Shown here: positions 1-6,598 of the stretch, one piece after another | Numbering within the stretch: position 1 is the first letter of the stretch | Layout: the number at the start of each line of letters is the position of its first letter | Assembly: GCF_001665875.1 (NCBI RefSeq) | Contig: NZ_LZTA01000099.1 | Span: forward strand, 16,455 to 80,454 | Source: Mycobacterium sp. 852002-40037_SCH5390672 | GTDB lineage: Bacteria > Actinomycetota > Actinomycetes > Mycobacteriales > Mycobacteriaceae | Direction: 5' to 3' | DNA length: 64,000 bases | Translations under genes and position numbers: made by a program | The notes under the pieces: model-generated | Databases searched by the model: none | What the model was told of the DNA's origin: nothing | Seen by the model: only the letters and a program-made list of their open reading frames with translations

Positions 1-413
1 CGGTGAATTCCGAAGAGCGGCATGCCCTTTTCGACGACCTGCTGATCGAGCTCGACATTCACTTCCGCATCGAGGACGACCTGTACTACCCGGCGCTCAA
101 ACAGGCCAGCAAGCTGATCGCGGTCGCCCACGCCGAGCACCGCCAGGTGGTTGATCAGCTTTCGGTGCTGCTCAAGACCCCGCAGAGCGCGCCCGGCTAC
201 GAGGACGAGTGGAATTCCTTCAAGACCGTCCTGGAGGCCCACGCCGACGAAGAGGAACGCGACATGATCCCGGCTCCACCGGAGGCGAAGATCACCGACG
301 CGGAGATCGAGGAGCTCGGCGTCAAGATGGCCGCCAAGATCGAGCAATACCGCGGCTCGGCCATCCACCGTCTGCGGACCAAGGGCCGCGCGGCGTTGGT
401 GCGCGCCCTGTAG
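1..413 (+). CDS. Hemerythrin HHE-domain protein (Rv2633c-like), 5' truncated by the window edge
   Basis: Small helical protein of the hemerythrin family, which binds a di-iron centre and handles O2 or peroxide. The visible part keeps the metal-ligand pattern: HFRIEDDLYYP near residue 20, HAEHRQ around 45, and HADEEERDMIPA around 80. The sequence closely resembles what I recall of M. tuberculosis Rv2633c, in which the residues here follow about 25 N-terminal residues including the first HH motif. The GTG at 3 is therefore probably an internal Val and the true start lies outside the window. The gene ends in TAG at 411-413 and is followed by about 70 bases before pcaH. Confidence 0.85.
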   Translation, partial: VNSEERHALFDDLLIELDIHFRIEDDLYYPALKQASKLIAVAHAEHRQVVDQLSVLLKTPQSAPGYEDEWNSFKTVLEAHADEEERDMIPAPPEAKITDAEIEELGVKMAAKIEQYRGSAIHRLRTKGRAALVRAL

Positions 414-450
414 CCTCTCGGAGCCGACAAGCGTCGCCGGCTTACCGGAT

Positions 451-473
451 TCGGTGAGCACCGAGAGTAGCCT
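451..473 (+). promoter_or_regulatory. Predicted pca operon operator and -10 box
   Basis: A perfect palindrome TCGGTG-AG-CACCGA lies at 451-464, directly before TAGCCT (468-473), a mycobacterial TANNNT -10 box. The pcaH ATG follows at 482, so the predicted transcript starts only about two bases before the start codon. The palindrome sits in the -10/-35 spacer, where a repressor would block polymerase; it could alternatively be a weak hairpin after the hemerythrin gene. The TetR protein encoded at 3022-3669 is a candidate ligand, but its own upstream palindrome has a different sequence. Confidence 0.45.
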
Positions 474-481
474 CACGGCAC

Positions 482-1252
482 ATGGACCCGCAGCGTGTCG
501 CGTCTCAGGGTGACATCACCGCGGAGATCGCCGGCATCGCAGCGCAATACCAGGGCGCCGCGGGGAGAGTCGAATACGAGCAGCCGCGGCTCGACTATCC
601 GCCGTACCGCAGCACGATCCTGCGCCATCCGAAGCAACCGCTGATCGTCGTCGATCCCGAGGGCGTCGAACGCTGGGCACCGTGCTTCGGCCACCAGGAC
701 GTCGACGCACTCGATGCCGACCTGACGGCCGGTCATCCGGGCGAGCCGATCGGGGAGCGCGTCGTGGTGACCGGACGCGTCCTCGACGAATCCGGCCGGC
801 CGGTCGCGGGCCAGCTGGTCGAGATCTGGCAAGCCAACGCCGGCGGGCGCTACCGCCATCAGCGCGACCAGCATCAGGCGCCACTCGACCCGAACTTCAC
901 CGGTGCGGGCCGCTGTCTGACCGGCCCGGACGGAACCTATCGGTTCCTGACCATCAAGCCCGGCCCCTACCCGTGGCGCAACCACCACAACGCGTGGCGC
1001 CCGGCCCACATCCATTTCTCCCTCTTTGGAACAGCTTTCACCCAGCGCCTGGTCACCCAGATGTACTTTCCGGGTGACCCGATGTTCGAGCTGGACCCGA
1101 TCTTCCAGTCGATCCTCGATCCCGCCGCACGACAACGGTTGATCGCCCGGTACGACCACGACCTCACCGAACCGGAGTACGCCACCGGGTACCGGTGGGA
1201 CATCGTGTTGGCCGGTCGCGCACAGACACCGACAGAAGGCGAGCATGGCTGA
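482..1252 (+). CDS. pcaH: Protocatechuate 3,4-dioxygenase beta subunit
   Basis: Intradiol ring-cleaving dioxygenase, beta chain, 256 residues. With the alpha chain it opens protocatechuate to 3-carboxy-cis,cis-muconate in the beta-ketoadipate pathway. The N-terminal region carries the typical PPYRSTILRHP segment. The non-haem Fe(III) ligands are visible as the Tyr of GGRYRHQRDQH, the Tyr of KPGPYPWRNHHNAWRP, and two His in RPAHIHFSLFG. Length and motifs are normal for PcaH. It overlaps pcaG by eight bases, as expected for co-translated subunits. The start ATG has no clear ribosome binding site and lies just after a TANNNT box, consistent with near-leaderless expression. Confidence 0.95.
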   Translation: MDPQRVASQGDITAEIAGIAAQYQGAAGRVEYEQPRLDYPPYRSTILRHPKQPLIVVDPEGVERWAPCFGHQDVDALDADLTAGHPGEPIGERVVVTGRVLDESGRPVAGQLVEIWQANAGGRYRHQRDQHQAPLDPNFTGAGRCLTGPDGTYRFLTIKPGPYPWRNHHNAWRPAHIHFSLFGTAFTQRLVTQMYFPGDPMFELDPIFQSILDPAARQRLIARYDHDLTEPEYATGYRWDIVLAGRAQTPTEGEHG

Positions 1253-1808
1253 ATCATCTTGCACGCCAGGGCAAACGGTCGGTCCCTTCCTCGACCTGGG
1301 ATTGCCGTATCCCGGTGGCAACCAGGTGGTCGGCGACGGCCACCCGCAGGCCATCCGGCTGCACGGCAGGGTGTACGACGGTGCCGGAGCAGCGGTCCCG
1401 GACGCACTGGTGGAACTCTGGCAACCCGACGGCGCGGGACGTGTTCCGCGGCAAGCCGGTTCGCTGCGCCGCGACCATACGGTGTTCACCGGGTGGGGGC
1501 GCTGCGCGACCGACGCCGAGGGAAGCTACACCTTCACCACGCTGGCGCCCGGAACGGCGGACGCCGGGCGATCGCCGTTTTTCGCGCTCACCGTGTTCGC
1601 GCGGGGACTGTTGAACCGGCTGTTCACCCGCGCCTATCTGCCCGGCGCCAACCCGCACGCCGATCCGCTGTTGGCGACGGTCACAGCCGAGCGCCGTAAC
1701 ACATTGCTCTGCGTCGCCGAAAACGGCGGCGCAGCTTACCGTTTCGACATCCACCTGCAGGGCCCGGCCGAGACCGTGTTCCTGGCCTTCCGGGAAGACG
1801 CGCGATGA
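1245..1808 (+). CDS. pcaG: Protocatechuate 3,4-dioxygenase alpha subunit
   Basis: Alpha chain of the dioxygenase, 187 residues. It shows the shared intradiol fold, with GQTVGPFLDLGLPYP at the N terminus, VPDALVELWQPDGAG in the middle and FTRAYLPGANP near the end. It lacks the Tyr/His iron-ligand set, as alpha subunits do. The ATG overlaps the end of pcaH, and the gene overlaps pcaB by four bases (ATGA), so pcaHGB is one translationally coupled operon. The other enzymes that would finish the pathway (pcaC, pcaD or pcaL, pcaIJ, pcaF) are not in this window. Confidence 0.94.
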   Translation: MAESSCTPGQTVGPFLDLGLPYPGGNQVVGDGHPQAIRLHGRVYDGAGAAVPDALVELWQPDGAGRVPRQAGSLRRDHTVFTGWGRCATDAEGSYTFTTLAPGTADAGRSPFFALTVFARGLLNRLFTRAYLPGANPHADPLLATVTAERRNTLLCVAENGGAAYRFDIHLQGPAETVFLAFREDAR

Positions 1809-3031
1809 CCAACCTGTTGTGGCCCGGAGACCACCGCGCCGGCGCGCACATGAGCGATGAGGCGCTGCTGGGATCGATGGTCGCGATGGAATCCGCGTGG
1901 CTGAGCGCACTGGCGGCCGCCGGCCTGGCTCCGCCCGCATGCGCCGCGGTGGACCTGTCGAATCTGGTCATACGCAACGACTGTGAGACACTCGCGGTCG
2001 CCGCCGAGGGCGGCGGCAACCCGGTCATTGCGCTCGTGGAGCTGCTGCGGCGGCGGTCCGAACCGGCCGTCGCGCCCTGGATTCACCGCGGACTCACCAG
2101 CCAGGACGTCCTGGACACCGGACTGATGCTGGCCCTGCGCGCGGTCGCCGATGAGCTGACAATTCAGCTGAGACAGCAGATTTCCACGCTGTCCGAACTC
2201 GCAACCCGGCATCGGGCCACGCCCATGGTGGCCCGCACCCTTACCCAGCACGCCGCGCCCACCACCTTCGGCGGCAAAGCCGCCGGCTGGCTGACCGGGA
2301 TCGTCGACGCGTTCGAGCGCGTTGGCGCGCTGACCACACCGATCCAAATCGGCGGCGCCGCCGGCACATTGGCCGCAACGACGGAGCTGGCCGCATTGCT
2401 CACCGGCACGACCGACCCGGCCGGTGTCTCACGTCAACTGATCCAAAGCACCGCAACCACTTTGGGCTTGCAAGACCGGTCCGCGTGGCACACCGCCCGA
2501 GCACCCGTCACGGCGGCCGGCGACGCCTTCGTCGGCTGCACCGACTGTTGGGGCCGCATCGCCTCCGACGTCGTCACCCTGGTCCGCCCGGAGATCGCCG
2601 AACTCAGCGAGCCGGCAGCCACCGACCGCGGGGGCTCGTCGTCGATGCCGCACAAGCGAAACCCGATACTGTCCATCCTGATCCGCCGCGCCGCCATTGC
2701 GGCACCGCCATTGGCCGCGACGCTGCACACCGCGGCCGCGCTGGCCAACGACGAGCGGCCCGACGGGGGATGGCATGCCGAGTGGGACACCCTGCGCACG
2801 CTGGGCCGGCGCACCGTCGTCGCGGGATCCCATAGCGGCGAGCTGCTCGCCGGGTTGACCGTACACTCACAGCGAATGGCCGAAAACCTCAAAGCCGCAG
2901 ACGTTTCGGGTGAACAGCGGGCAATCGCCGACCTGGTGGGCAAAGAGCCGACCTCTACCTATTTCGGCGCCACCGACCGGTTGATCGACGAGAGCCTGAG
3001 CCGCGCGGCACAGGTGGTTGCTCAGCGCTGA
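1805..3031 (+). CDS. pcaB: 3-carboxy-cis,cis-muconate cycloisomerase
   Basis: Member of the fumarase/aspartase superfamily, 408 residues. It lactonises the product of PcaHG to gamma-carboxymuconolactone. The family signature GSSSMPHKRNP is at about residues 278-288, and the TSQDVLDTGLML and TQHAAPTTFGGKAAGW segments match the other two conserved regions. The gene starts with ATG overlapping the pcaG stop. Its end overlaps the convergent tetR gene by about ten bases. The product name rests on the pca context; the superfamily itself also holds adenylosuccinate lyases. Confidence 0.93.
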   Translation: MTNLLWPGDHRAGAHMSDEALLGSMVAMESAWLSALAAAGLAPPACAAVDLSNLVIRNDCETLAVAAEGGGNPVIALVELLRRRSEPAVAPWIHRGLTSQDVLDTGLMLALRAVADELTIQLRQQISTLSELATRHRATPMVARTLTQHAAPTTFGGKAAGWLTGIVDAFERVGALTTPIQIGGAAGTLAATTELAALLTGTTDPAGVSRQLIQSTATTLGLQDRSAWHTARAPVTAAGDAFVGCTDCWGRIASDVVTLVRPEIAELSEPAATDRGGSSSMPHKRNPILSILIRRAAIAAPPLAATLHTAAALANDERPDGGWHAEWDTLRTLGRRTVVAGSHSGELLAGLTVHSQRMAENLKAADVSGEQRAIADLVGKEPTSTYFGATDRLIDESLSRAAQVVAQR

Positions 3032-3669
3032 TAAATGCTGGCCAGCCAGATGTGCAGCAGCGTGTCGATCACCCGATCTTCGGGGATCGCCTGATCCTCG
3101 GCGGTGAACGCCGCGGCCATCATCCGCTCGCTCAACATGTTCAGCGCCACGGACAGCTCCGCGGCCGGGATGGTGTCGGGAGCGGCGCCGCGGCCGCGCT
3201 CGGCCCTGATCGCGATGGTGGTGTAGGCGATCCACTTGCTCATGAGTGCGGACCACAGCTGCCGCACCTCGGGGTTGGTGGCTTTGGCCGCCGCACCGGC
3301 GACGGCCACCGCCCGGTGCGAGGCGGACACCTCGAAGAACGATTCGATGCGTGCCCGCCAGATCGCCTCGGGGTCACCGGACGACACCACGTCGAGCGCC
3401 CCCAGCGCCGCCTGTGCCTTGCTGTTCATCTGGTCGAGCAGCGACAACAGCACCGCGTTCTTCGACCGGAAATAGAAGTAGAAGGTGGGCCGCGATATGC
3501 CGGCGCCTTTTGCTAGGTCGTCGACGGAAAAGTCGGCCAGCGGCCTTTCCTGCAACAGCCGCTCGGCGGTGGCAAGTATCGCCTGTTCGCGGTCGTCACC
3601 GGAGTAGTGCGACGCGCGGCGGCCCCGCGAGGCCTGCAGATACTTTGTTTGTGTCGGGATGTCGGACAC
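3022..3669 (-). CDS. TetR-family transcriptional regulator
   Basis: One-component regulator of 215 residues. The N-terminal helix-turn-helix is clear: AILATAERLLQERPLADFSVDDLAKGAG followed by the recognition helix ISRPTFYFYFRSKNAVLLSLL. The C-terminal ligand domain resembles the EthR type. It is read convergently to pcaB with a short overlap, starts with GTG at 3669, and has a palindrome TCAACA-AAAC-TGTTGA 31 bases upstream that probably serves autoregulation. Whether it controls the pca operon or an unlinked target cannot be told from sequence; the palindrome is not repeated upstream of pcaH. Confidence 0.9.
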   Translation of the reverse strand: MSDIPTQTKYLQASRGRRASHYSGDDREQAILATAERLLQERPLADFSVDDLAKGAGISRPTFYFYFRSKNAVLLSLLDQMNSKAQAALGALDVVSSGDPEAIWRARIESFFEVSASHRAVAVAGAAAKATNPEVRQLWSALMSKWIAYTTIAIRAERGRGAAPDTIPAAELSVALNMLSERMMAAAFTAEDQAIPEDRVIDTLLHIWLASIYQR

Positions 3670-3699
3670 GCCCGTTACTGTTGGGCACTCCGATATACG

Positions 3700-3715
3700 T
3701 CAACAAAACTGTTGA
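3700..3715. promoter_or_regulatory. Palindromic operator candidate upstream of tetR
   Basis: TCAACA-AAAC-TGTTGA is a perfect 6-bp inverted repeat located 31 bases upstream of the GTG of the TetR gene, in the AT-rich spacer where its promoter must lie. TetR-family proteins normally repress their own genes from such sites. Confidence 0.5.
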
Positions 3716-3766
3716 TGAAAACCAGCAATAATGTCGATTAAAAGCGGCGATTTGCTGGACGACTTC

Positions 3767-4030
3767 TCAGTCGGCCACCGCGATCTCGATGGACAGGCAC
3801 TCACTCAGCGCGTGTGCGGCCGGCCAGTCGCCGCCACACACGGCGCGCTCGAGTTCGTCGACCAACGGGCTGTTGGCACCCAGGTCGGCCAGCCACGCCG
3901 CTACCGTCGCCGTGATCTGGTGCGCGGGTACGCGAGCGATGTGTCCTTTGTGGAGGCGATCGGTCAGCTGATAGATCGTGGCGGTGGGCCTGCGCTGCGG
4001 CCAATGAACCGTCCATTTCGGTGAATTCAT
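3767..4030 (-). CDS. Rv2628-like conserved protein (dormancy-regulon family)
   Basis: Unknown function, 87 residues. The stretch ATIYQLTDR...ARVP...ITATVAAWLADLG...SPLVDELERAV...GDWPAA...SIEIAVA lines up closely with the C-terminal two thirds of M. tuberculosis Rv2628 as I recall it; that gene is DosR-induced. It starts with ATG at 4030 behind a good GGGGAGGG site. No membrane segment or catalytic motif is visible. In H37Rv the neighbours are the DosR genes Rv2623-Rv2632c; here those are absent except possibly the small gene just upstream. I see no convincing DosR box directly before this gene. Confidence 0.75.
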   Translation of the reverse strand: MNSPKWTVHWPQRRPTATIYQLTDRLHKGHIARVPAHQITATVAAWLADLGANSPLVDELERAVCGGDWPAAHALSECLSIEIAVAD

Positions 4031-4095
4031 CGTGCCCTCCCCGCGAGCCTCAACGACTCATCCGACCCCGGCGGCGCGTTCAGCTCTAGGGCACA

Positions 4096-4110
4096 ATAGT
4101 ACGTCTGTAC
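4096..4110. promoter_or_regulatory. Possible -10 box and GTAC-N4-GTAC repeat upstream of the Rv2628-like gene
   Basis: On the minus strand TACTAT (4101-4096) fits the TANNNT -10 pattern and is overlapped by GTAC-GTCT-GTAC (4099-4110). The predicted leader to the ATG at 4030 would be about 60 bases. GTAC is itself palindromic, so the repeat is weak evidence for an operator. Confidence 0.3.
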
Positions 4111-4220
4111 CAATGCGTTGGCTGGTATTTTCGCCGTGAGAATTCCCGTTTTTTTGAACTTTGTGGTCATCGGATCGCCTACCTGGTGCTACGGAAGAAA
4201 AACGGAAGAAAACAGGCCGA

Positions 4221-4451
4221 TCAGTGCCGTGCCAGCGTGGCGCGGCCCCGGGCCATGATGCGTTCCAGGACGTTGTGGGACAGGTCGCCGTCGTTGGCCA
4301 CCCGGGCGAGACCGCGCCGCCGCAGGAACATGTCGAGCCGTCGATCCGGTGACCAATCGGCATAGATGGACCCGAGGTAATGCGACTCCAGGAAATCCGA
4401 CGCCAATGCATCGAGGTCGGACTCCGTCAACAACGGTGAGGTAGCACCCAT
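4221..4451 (-). CDS. Small hypothetical protein, possible DosR-regulon member
   Basis: Unknown function, 76 residues from the ATG at 4451, which has GGGAGA upstream. An upstream TTG in the same frame is less likely. The sequence is acidic at the N terminus (LTESDLDALASDFLESHYLGSIYADW) and basic at the C terminus (RRLDMFLRRRGLARVANDGDL...RGRATLARH), helical in character, with no membrane segment and no motif I recognise. A DosR-like 14-mer lies about 92-105 bases upstream, and a 7-bp inverted repeat covers the predicted -10. Location next to the Rv2628-like gene supports a dormancy role, but this is inference. Confidence 0.6.
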   Translation of the reverse strand: MGATSPLLTESDLDALASDFLESHYLGSIYADWSPDRRLDMFLRRRGLARVANDGDLSHNVLERIMARGRATLARH

Positions 4452-4493
4452 AGCCGGCAATCTCCCTTGTTCTCCCCGCAACTGCCGCAGCCA

Positions 4494-4556
4494 AAGTTAC
4501 GTCAGGGGGCGTAACTAAACCGTCACGCAGAGGTTGCGGAACGGGCCCAAAGTCTC
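4494..4556 (-). promoter_or_regulatory. DosR-like box, inverted repeat and -10 upstream of the small gene
   Basis: Read on the minus strand, 4556-4543 is GAGACTTTGGGCCC, which differs at two positions from GGGACTTTTGGCCC, the kind of site DosR binds before hspX. Downstream lie AGTTACG-N8-CGTAACT (4495-4516, perfect 7-bp arms) and a TANNNT box TAACTT (4499-4494). Start ATG is at 4451. The rest of 4452-4805 shows no convincing gene on either strand; one minus-strand stretch reads like protein for about 30 codons and may be a decayed remnant. Confidence 0.4.
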
Positions 4557-4770
4557 CCAGGGGTGCAAAGACGAAGGTCAGAGGCCTACGGCGGTGCTCT
4601 GGCGGTGCCCGGTGCCAAGGTCGCTGAGCACGCCGCGCACCACGTTGGCCGCGTCCGGCCGGCCCTGGGCGCCGTCCTGGCATCAGATCTCCTGTCGCGC
4701 AGGGCTTTCCAGCTTCCAGGACCGCGTACGTCAAGTTCGTTGGCGGCCATGGGTTCTCCGACCTTCCGCT

Positions 4771-4798
4771 AGTTTTCACAATCGGGATTGTGTAAACT
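4771..4798. promoter_or_regulatory. 28-bp palindromic operator overlapping a -10 box
   Basis: Two 13-base arms (4771-4783 and 4786-4798) around a GG centre match at 12 of 13 positions; the core is CACAATC-GG-GATTGTG. The right arm ends in TAAACT (4793-4798), a TANNNT -10 box placed so that transcription would start about one base before the GTG at 4806. This is a strong operator candidate for the operon that includes the HTH/Cys regulator at 5078. Confidence 0.65.
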
Positions 4799-4805
4799 CT
4801 AGGGC

Positions 4806-5053
4806 GTGAGCTGCGCGATCGGGAAGCCATGCGTCGATGTGATGGACCGCGCTTGCGTCGAGGAATACCCCGTGCATTGCATTTACGAAGGCGGCCGGGC
4901 GCTCTACATTCATCCCGACGAATGCGCCGATTGCGGCGCGGGTGAACCGGTTCGTCCGGTGGAAGCGATTTACTACGACGGTGATTCCCGCTCGGTATCG
5001 ACACGCCGCTGGTGGCGGGCCAGCCCGGTGCCACCCATTCGGCCGGGGCGTGA
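4806..5053 (+). pseudogene. Ferredoxin (FdxA-like) pseudogene: three cluster cysteines lost and internal deletion/frameshift
   Basis: The first 60 codons match mycobacterial 7Fe/8Fe ferredoxins: KPCVDVMDRAC, then EEYPVHCIYEGGRALYIHPDECADCGAGEPVRPVEAIYY. Compared with CVEECPVDC and CVDCGACEPVCPVEAI, three ligand cysteines are changed (C to Y at 21, C to G at 46, C to R at 50). Shortly after IYYDGD the family sequence stops, and the normal ferredoxin C terminus (GIDTPLVA, as at the end of Rv2007c) reappears in another frame at 4985-5053, ending in TGA. The central part is missing. Reading straight on in the first frame gives an unrelated tail to 5081. Such a protein could not hold two normal clusters. 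Confidence 0.8.
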
Positions 5054-5077
5054 AGGACAACGAGCGGGAGGCACCCA

Positions 5078-5776
5078 GTGAAATCCCAGCAGTTCCCGAA
5101 GTCCCGGGACTCCTCGAACGGGGAATCGGCCGGCCGGCGGCGCGCCGTGATGCGGCTGCTGCGGGCCTCGCCCGATCCAATGAGCATCGCCGGAATCGCC
5201 GACGTGCTGCGCGTGCACCCCAACACCGTCCGCTTCCACCTCGACAGCCTGGTCGCTGACGGTCAGGTGGAGCACGTCGAGCTGGATCGCAGAGGGCCCG
5301 GGCGGCCACCGCTGATGTTTCGCGCGGTCCGGCAGATGGATCGCGGCGGAACCCGGCACTATCGGCTGTTGGCCGAGATCCTGGTCACGGCCTTCGCCAC
5401 CGAGCCCGATCCCGGGCCCAAGGCCCTGGCCGCGGGCCGCGCCTGGGGACAGAAGATGGATGCCGAACTTCACCCGCTTCCCGACGGCGCCGGCAGCGCC
5501 GAAGAGGCCATCGCCCACCTGATCGATGTGCTCGACGAACTCGGCTTCGCCCCCGAGCGTCGGGTGAGCAAAGGACAGCAGCAGGTCGGGTTGCGGCACT
5601 GCCCCTTTCTGGAATTGGCCGAAAACCGCTCCAGCGTGGTCTGCCCGGTGCATCTGGGTCTCATGCAGGGCGCCGTCCAGACTTGGGGAGCGCCCGTCTC
5701 GGTGGACCGGCTCGACCCGTTCGTCGAGCCGGATCTGTGTGTGGCTCACCTGACCCTGCAAGGGGCGGCCACATGA
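5078..5776 (+). CDS. HTH regulator with C-terminal cysteine cluster (Rv2621c-like)
   Basis: Winged-helix regulator of 232 residues. The DNA-binding domain runs from about residue 20 (RRRAVMRLLRASPDPMSIAGIADVLRVHPNTVRFHLDSLVADGQV) to the wing GPGRPPLMF. The C-terminal part contains HCPFLELAENRSSVVCPVHLGLMQGA and a further Cys in EPDLCVAHL. Three spaced cysteines in this place recall Fe-S-sensing regulators of the SufR kind. Start GTG at 5078 behind GGGAGG, just after the ferredoxin remnant. It overlaps the next gene by four bases. The palindrome at 4771 is the natural candidate for its binding site. Confidence 0.85.
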   Translation: MKSQQFPKSRDSSNGESAGRRRAVMRLLRASPDPMSIAGIADVLRVHPNTVRFHLDSLVADGQVEHVELDRRGPGRPPLMFRAVRQMDRGGTRHYRLLAEILVTAFATEPDPGPKALAAGRAWGQKMDAELHPLPDGAGSAEEAIAHLIDVLDELGFAPERRVSKGQQQVGLRHCPFLELAENRSSVVCPVHLGLMQGAVQTWGAPVSVDRLDPFVEPDLCVAHLTLQGAAT

Positions 5777-6198
5777 GCACCGGCACAGCGGTCGCCGTCG
5801 CGTTGACCTACATCTGGCTCGGCATGGTGGCGGCGATCTCGTTCCTGGAAGCTCCACTGAAATTCCGGGCGCCCAACGTGACGTTGCAGATCGGGCTCGG
5901 CATCGGGCGGTTGGTCTTCCGCGCGCTCAACACCGTCGAGGTGGCATTCGCCCTGGTCATCGGGGCCATCGTGGTGGCCGGTCCGGCGCGGGCGGGCGTC
6001 AGGGTGGCGATCGCCGTCGCCGTGGCCGCATTGGCCATCCAGCTGGTCGCGGTGCGTCCGGCATTGACCCGTCGCGCGGACAAGGTGCTCGCCGGATCGG
6101 ACGGACCGCGCTCGCGGGCCCACTACGCCTACGTCGCACTGGAGGCGGTCAAGGTGGTCGCCCTCGTCGTGGCGGGGATACTGCTACTGAGCGGCTAA
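5773..6198 (+). CDS. Conserved membrane protein (Rv2620c-like)
   Basis: 141 residues, the length I recall for Rv2620c. Four hydrophobic segments are visible: residues about 5-25 (AVALTYIWLGMVAAISFLEAP), 45-72, 73-97 (VRVAIAVAVAALAIQLVAV) and 118-140 (LEAVKVVALVVAGILLLSG). The acidic Glu-Ala-Pro in the first helix and conserved Arg residues are reminiscent of DoxX-like quinone-linked proteins, but no function is established. ATG overlaps the stop of the upstream regulator (ATGA), so the two are co-translated. Confidence 0.85.
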   Translation: MSTGTAVAVALTYIWLGMVAAISFLEAPLKFRAPNVTLQIGLGIGRLVFRALNTVEVAFALVIGAIVVAGPARAGVRVAIAVAVAALAIQLVAVRPALTRRADKVLAGSDGPRSRAHYAYVALEAVKVVALVVAGILLLSG

Positions 6199-6247
6199 CA
6201 GCAATCTCGAGGCCCGATGCGGGCCGTGCAACTTCGAAGGACCCGAT

Positions 6248-6592
6248 ATGGATTCCATCTCGCTGACCGAGCTCGCGTCCGAAAAGATCGCCGAGGCCAA
6301 GCAATCGCACAGCGGACGGGCCGCCCACACCATCCACGGCGGTCACACCCACGAGCTTCGGCAGACGGTGCTGGCCCTGCTGGCCGGTCACGACCTCGCC
6401 GAACACGACAGCCCCGGCGAGGCGACACTGCAGGTGCTGCAGGGTCACGTGCGGCTGACGGCGGGCAGCGACGCCTGGGATGGCAGGGCGGGTGAATACG
6501 TCGCGATTCCCCCCGAACGACACGCCCTGCACGCGGTCGAGGATTCGGTGATCCTGCTGACCGTGCTGAAGACCATTCCGTCGGCGCACTAG
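6248..6592 (+). CDS. Cupin-domain protein (Rv2619c-like)
   Basis: Single-cupin protein of 114 residues in the regulator-membrane protein operon. The first cupin motif is degenerate (HTHELRQTVLALLAGHDLAEHDSPGEATLQVLQGHVRL) and the second is GEYVAIPPERHALHAVEDSVILLTV, giving possible metal-ligand histidines. ATG at 6248 is preceded by GAAGGA. Function unknown. Small cupins of this kind next to stress regulators often act as sensors or minor oxidoreductases, which is only a suggestion here. Confidence 0.85.
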   Translation: MDSISLTELASEKIAEAKQSHSGRAAHTIHGGHTHELRQTVLALLAGHDLAEHDSPGEATLQVLQGHVRLTAGSDAWDGRAGEYVAIPPERHALHAVEDSVILLTVLKTIPSAH

Positions 6593-6598
6593 CCACCG

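Noticed and set aside
4482..4770. Minus-strand coding remnant, about 30 protein-like codons
   Set aside because: No family resemblance could be named, frames break within 100 bases, and the DosR-like box lies within it. Left as an intergenic region.
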